A stretch of 64,000 nt of DNA from Virgibacillus halotolerans. Lineage in GTDB: Bacteria > Bacillota > Bacilli > Bacillales > Amphibacillaceae. Within the stretch, counting starts at the first letter, position 1. The number at the start of each line of letters is the position of its first letter. Positions 60,309-64,000 of the stretch are shown piece after piece. The DNA is taken from NCBI RefSeq assembly GCF_016908515.1, contig NZ_JAFBEA010000001.1, positions 124,001-188,000 on the forward strand, in the 5' to 3' direction. Position numbers and translations under genes: made by a program. The notes beneath the pieces are model-generated. The model did no database searches, was not told the origin of the DNA, and saw only the letters and a list, made by a program, of their open reading frames with translations.

Positions 60309-60502
60309 ATATTGGCAAGCTATTTATAGCAGTCGGCATTGTGTTCCTTATCATTGGATTGATCTGGACATTTATTGGGAAATTACCTGGTGATATTACC
60401 TTTAAGAAAGGAAATGTTTCCATCCATTTTCCGATTATGACTTCGATTGTCGTTAGTATTATTTTATCACTTGTCTTTTTCATCATTGGGAAATTTCGTT
60501 AG
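60305..60502 (+). CDS. DUF2905 small membrane protein
   Basis: A 65-residue protein with two membrane segments and the DUF2905 pattern [19 protein letters not shown] in the loop. Its function is unknown. It overlaps the ruvB stop by 4 bp and is followed by queA 20 bp later, so it is part of the ruvAB-queA-tgt operon. Confidence 0.88.
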   Translation: MNIGKLFIAVGIVFLIIGLIWTFIGKLPGDITFKKGNVSIHFPIMTSIVVSIILSLVFFIIGKFR

Positions 60503-60522
60503 CTACAGTAAGGAGATTCATC

Positions 60523-61551
60523 ATGAATATAGAAGATTTTAATTTTGATTTACCAGAAGAACTTATTGCACAAACGCCACTACTGGACCGCACTGCATCC
60601 AGGTTACTCGTATTGAATCGGAAAACAGGCGACATATCCCATCAGCATTTTACAGATATCAAAGGATATTTTAAAAAAGGGGATTGTCTTGTATTAAATG
60701 ATACACGTGTCCTGCCGGCAAGATTACATGGAGTAAAACAAGATACAGGAGCGAACATTGAAGTATTGCTGCTTCATCAGCAAGCGCGAGACAGTTGGGA
60801 AGTGCTGGTAAAGCCTGCTAAAAAAGTAAAGTTAGGCACACAGCTTATTTTTGGGGAAGGCAAGCTGAAAGCATCTTGTACTGAAATAAAAGACCATGGT
60901 GGAAGAACGCTAGAATTCACGTATGACGGTATTTTTTATGAAGTGCTTGATGAATTAGGCGAAATGCCGTTGCCACCATATATTAAAGAACAGCTGCCAG
61001 AAAAAGAACGTTATCAAACCGTTTTTGCGAGGGAAGAAGGTTCAGCGGCGGCGCCAACAGCTGGACTGCATTTTACAAATGAATTGTTGGATGAGATCAG
61101 AGCGATGGGTGTTACGATCGCATTTATCACATTGCATGTCGGTCTGGGAACATTCCGCCCTGTTAGTGTCGATCAAATTGATGATCATGAAATGCACTCG
61201 GAATTTTATCATATGACAAAAGACACTGCGGATACATTAAACAAGGTAAAAGAAAATAATGGAAGAATTATTTCTGTTGGCACGACATCAACGAGAACAT
61301 TGGAGACAATCGCGAGAGATAATCAAGGAACATTTGTCGAAGCAACCGGATGGACGGATATATTTATTTATCCGCCCTATGAATTTCAGGCGATTGATGG
61401 TTTAATTACTAATTTTCATCTCCCGAAATCGACGTTGATTATGCTTGTCAGTGCGTTGACAAACAGAGAAACAATCTTAAGCGCCTACAATGAGGCAGTA
61501 AGAGAAAGGTATCGTTTCTTTAGTTTTGGAGATGCCATGCTAATTCTTTGA
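60523..61551 (+). CDS. queA: S-adenosylmethionine:tRNA ribosyltransferase-isomerase
   Basis: Adds the cyclopentenediol-forming ribosyl unit of SAM to preQ1-modified tRNA. The 342-residue protein has [44 protein letters not shown] and [17 protein letters not shown], all standard. TAAGGAG precedes the ATG. Confidence 0.97.
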   Translation: MNIEDFNFDLPEELIAQTPLLDRTASRLLVLNRKTGDISHQHFTDIKGYFKKGDCLVLNDTRVLPARLHGVKQDTGANIEVLLLHQQARDSWEVLVKPAKKVKLGTQLIFGEGKLKASCTEIKDHGGRTLEFTYDGIFYEVLDELGEMPLPPYIKEQLPEKERYQTVFAREEGSAAAPTAGLHFTNELLDEIRAMGVTIAFITLHVGLGTFRPVSVDQIDDHEMHSEFYHMTKDTADTLNKVKENNGRIISVGTTSTRTLETIARDNQGTFVEATGWTDIFIYPPYEFQAIDGLITNFHLPKSTLIMLVSALTNRETILSAYNEAVRERYRFFSFGDAMLIL

Positions 61552-61567
61552 GAAGAGGTTCGAATAA

Positions 61568-62710
<1,143 letters not shown>

Positions 62711-62980
62711 AGTGCAGGATCAAAAAGGATGAAAAGGACAGAGTCGGCTAATTTCGCAGGCATTCTGGGACTGCACTACTTGTCCCACCGAAGTGATCTG
62801 TTGCGACGCCGACGCTAGCACACGTCCTGTGCATCGAAAGTTCGAGGTGGCGCAGCTCCGTAACGGAACGGACTTGTACAGAAGTAGAAGTTCCTTAGCC
62901 GTGTGCAACGGAAAAGCATAACTTCAGAAATTCGATGTGTCATTTTTACTGGCTTTTTGAACAACTGTTAAAGGATTAAA
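62711..62980. other. GC-rich intergenic block before yajC
   Basis: No gene or clear terminator is seen here. The stretch 62740-62915 is much richer in G, C and CpG than neighbouring spacers (for example GTTGCGACGCCGACGCTAGC). It shares the word ACGTCCTG with 10929-10936. It may be a degenerate dispersed repeat. Confidence 0.35.
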
Positions 62981-63002
62981 TTTGAAAGGGGGGAAAAACA
63001 GA

Positions 63003-63263
63003 ATGGAAATGCTTATTTCGTTATCACCGATCATTTTAATGTTCGTGATATTCTATTTTCTACTTATACGTCCGCAACAAAAGCGACAAAAACAAGTGAA
63101 ACAAATGCAGTCTGATCTACAAAAAGGGAATACAGTAGTTACGATTGGCGGACTTCATGGTGAAGTGCATGCAATAGATGAGAATACAGTAGTAATTAAC
63201 GCAGGAGACGGTGTTAAACTTACATACGACCGCTCAGCGATCCGAGATGTAAAGCAACAATAA
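63003..63263 (+). CDS. yajC: preprotein translocase subunit YajC
   Basis: A SecDF-associated small membrane protein, 86 residues: one N-terminal membrane segment (LSPIILMFVIFYFLLIRPQQKRQKQ) and a soluble domain (GNTVVTIGGLHGEVHAI). The ATG at 63003 is 9 nt after AAAGGGGGG; the upstream TTG at 62982 precedes that site. Called yrbF in B. subtilis. Confidence 0.95.
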   Translation: MEMLISLSPIILMFVIFYFLLIRPQQKRQKQVKQMQSDLQKGNTVVTIGGLHGEVHAIDENTVVINAGDGVKLTYDRSAIRDVKQQ

Positions 63264-63277
63264 ATGGAATTAAAAAA

Positions 63278-63309
63278 AGAAGTTAATACAACCTGTATTA
63301 GCTTCTTTT
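63278..63309 (+). terminator. terminator after yajC
   Basis: AGAAGTTAATACA (63278-63290) pairs with TGTATTAGCTTCT (63294-63306), one wobble, followed by TTTTG. Confidence 0.85.
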
Positions 63310-63398
63310 TGTCTTTTGATTGCTGTTTGGCGGGCAGTAAAACCCCCACTGAATGAAGGAGTTTCACTTTATCCTCCTTTTTGAATACGCATGAAGGT

Positions 63399-63779
63399 TT
63401 AGTCGTTCGCAGGGCTGGTCATATTTACACCAATCATGCCACCAAGGAGCGCTGCCAGGATATAACCGCCGTGATATAGTGATTGTTCTAGGGAAAAGCC
63501 TTGGTGATATCCTAGGTACTGAACCAGGAAGATTAATAATGTGAACCCGGCCCCTGTTATACCACCAATAATCCATCCTTTTGCCTTTCCTTTCATTCCT
63601 GCGACAAAACCGCCAATGAATAAAGCGATTAGTCCAATTGCGAAAGCAAGCCATGATAAAGTCGGGTCGTTAAAAGTGGTGAAACGAAGTAATAAGGCTA
63701 AAAGTAAACTTGTAATTAGAATTAAGCCAAGTACAATAATCCATCCATACATTAATGCTGTAATATACTGTTTACGCAT
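63399..63779 (-). CDS. yrzE: TIGR04086-family membrane protein (YrzE-like)
   Basis: A 126-residue protein with four hydrophobic segments and glycine-rich helices (FAIGLIALFIGGFVAGMKGKAKGWIIGGITGAGFTLLIF), the pattern of TIGR04086/YrzE proteins. The function is unknown. It follows yajC on the opposite strand, the neighbourhood of yrzE in B. subtilis. A GGGGG site precedes the ATG. Confidence 0.82.
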   Translation of the reverse strand: MRKQYITALMYGWIIVLGLILITSLLLALLLRFTTFNDPTLSWLAFAIGLIALFIGGFVAGMKGKAKGWIIGGITGAGFTLLIFLVQYLGYHQGFSLEQSLYHGGYILAALLGGMIGVNMTSPAND

Positions 63780-63874
63780 GTAATCAAAACCCCCTTAGGA
63801 TTGTCCGTTTACAATCAGTTTATTCTGAGGATAAAGAAATAGACGAAAAATTTTATAATTATTTCTTCAACACG

Positions 63875-64000
63875 CTAAATAAACTTTTGAATGATTGGTA
63901 TTTGTTTTAATTCTTCTTTTGTAATAAACTTTAATAGAAATAAGAAAATGATATAAATAATGGTTAAACCAATCAGTACGAGTCCGAAAAGAAAAAGATT
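63875..64000 (-). CDS. C-terminal end of a SpoVB/MurJ-like flippase, cut by window edge
   Basis: An open frame of 41 codons runs off the window: a hydrophobic helix (LFGLVLIGLTIIYIIFLFLLKF) and the tail ITKEELKQIPIIQKFI. This resembles the last helix and tail of the SpoVB polysaccharide-transporter family, and spoVB lies near yrzE in B. subtilis. The call is mainly positional. Confidence 0.5.
   Translation of the reverse strand, partial: NLFLFGLVLIGLTIIYIIFLFLLKFITKEELKQIPIIQKFI

Overview
This window is a low-GC Firmicutes chromosome segment whose gene order follows the Bacillus subtilis etfA-trxA-uvrC to tgt-yajC region almost gene for gene. The sporulation genes present (gerE, gerM, spoVID, ysxE, spoIIB, spoIVFA/FB, spo0B, safA, coxA-like, spoVB-like) show an endospore former. 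Protein style and the many TTG starts suggest a halotolerant Bacillaceae such as Oceanobacillus, Virgibacillus or Lentibacillus; the genus is an inference.

Layout. 1-7225: etfA (5' cut), trxA, uvrC, yslB (minus strand) and sdhCAB. 7310-13067: thioesterase, gerE (minus, with a good SigK promoter), marR-type regulator, racE, gerM, rph, XTPase and phosphodiesterase. 13138-13466: tRNA-Gly(UCC) and tRNA-Arg(UCU) behind a perfect consensus promoter. 13617-20789: ysoA, tig, clpX, lonA, ysxC. 21105-23447: a polar amino-acid ABC transporter. 23617-25096: a complete IS3-family element sitting in the loop of a bidirectional terminator. 25109-32155: ysxD-like gene (minus) and the haem operon hemAXCDBL. 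32385-34715: spoVID-ysxE. 35100-38082: T-box leader and valS. 38172-40691 (minus): dedA and a tandem pair of RimK-type ATP-grasp ligases. 40739-43912: folC, spoIIB, radC. 44147-50083: mreBCD, minCD, spoIVFAB. 50233-53143: rplU, prp, rpmA, spo0B, obg. 53206-57638: pheA, safA, a coat-kinase-like gene, nadE, coxA-like lipoprotein. 57849-63263: yebC, ruvAB, DUF2905, queA, tgt, yajC. 63399-64000 (minus): yrzE and the 3' end of a spoVB-like gene.

The genes combine core functions (protein quality control, haem synthesis, cell shape and division, translation, DNA repair) with mother-cell sporulation. The observations most worth following are: (1) HemC, in an otherwise normal haem operon, lacks the cysteine that holds its dipyrromethane cofactor (Asp241 instead) and is altered at other active-site motifs; (2) both LysM coat morphogens, SpoVID and SafA, are followed by a kinase-fold coat protein, and at both junctions a terminator-like hairpin overlaps the start of the kinase-fold gene; (3) an IS3-family element is inserted exactly in the 3-nt loop of a terminator; (4) two adjacent RimK-like ligases, one with a changed metal-binding motif, lie between valS and folC.
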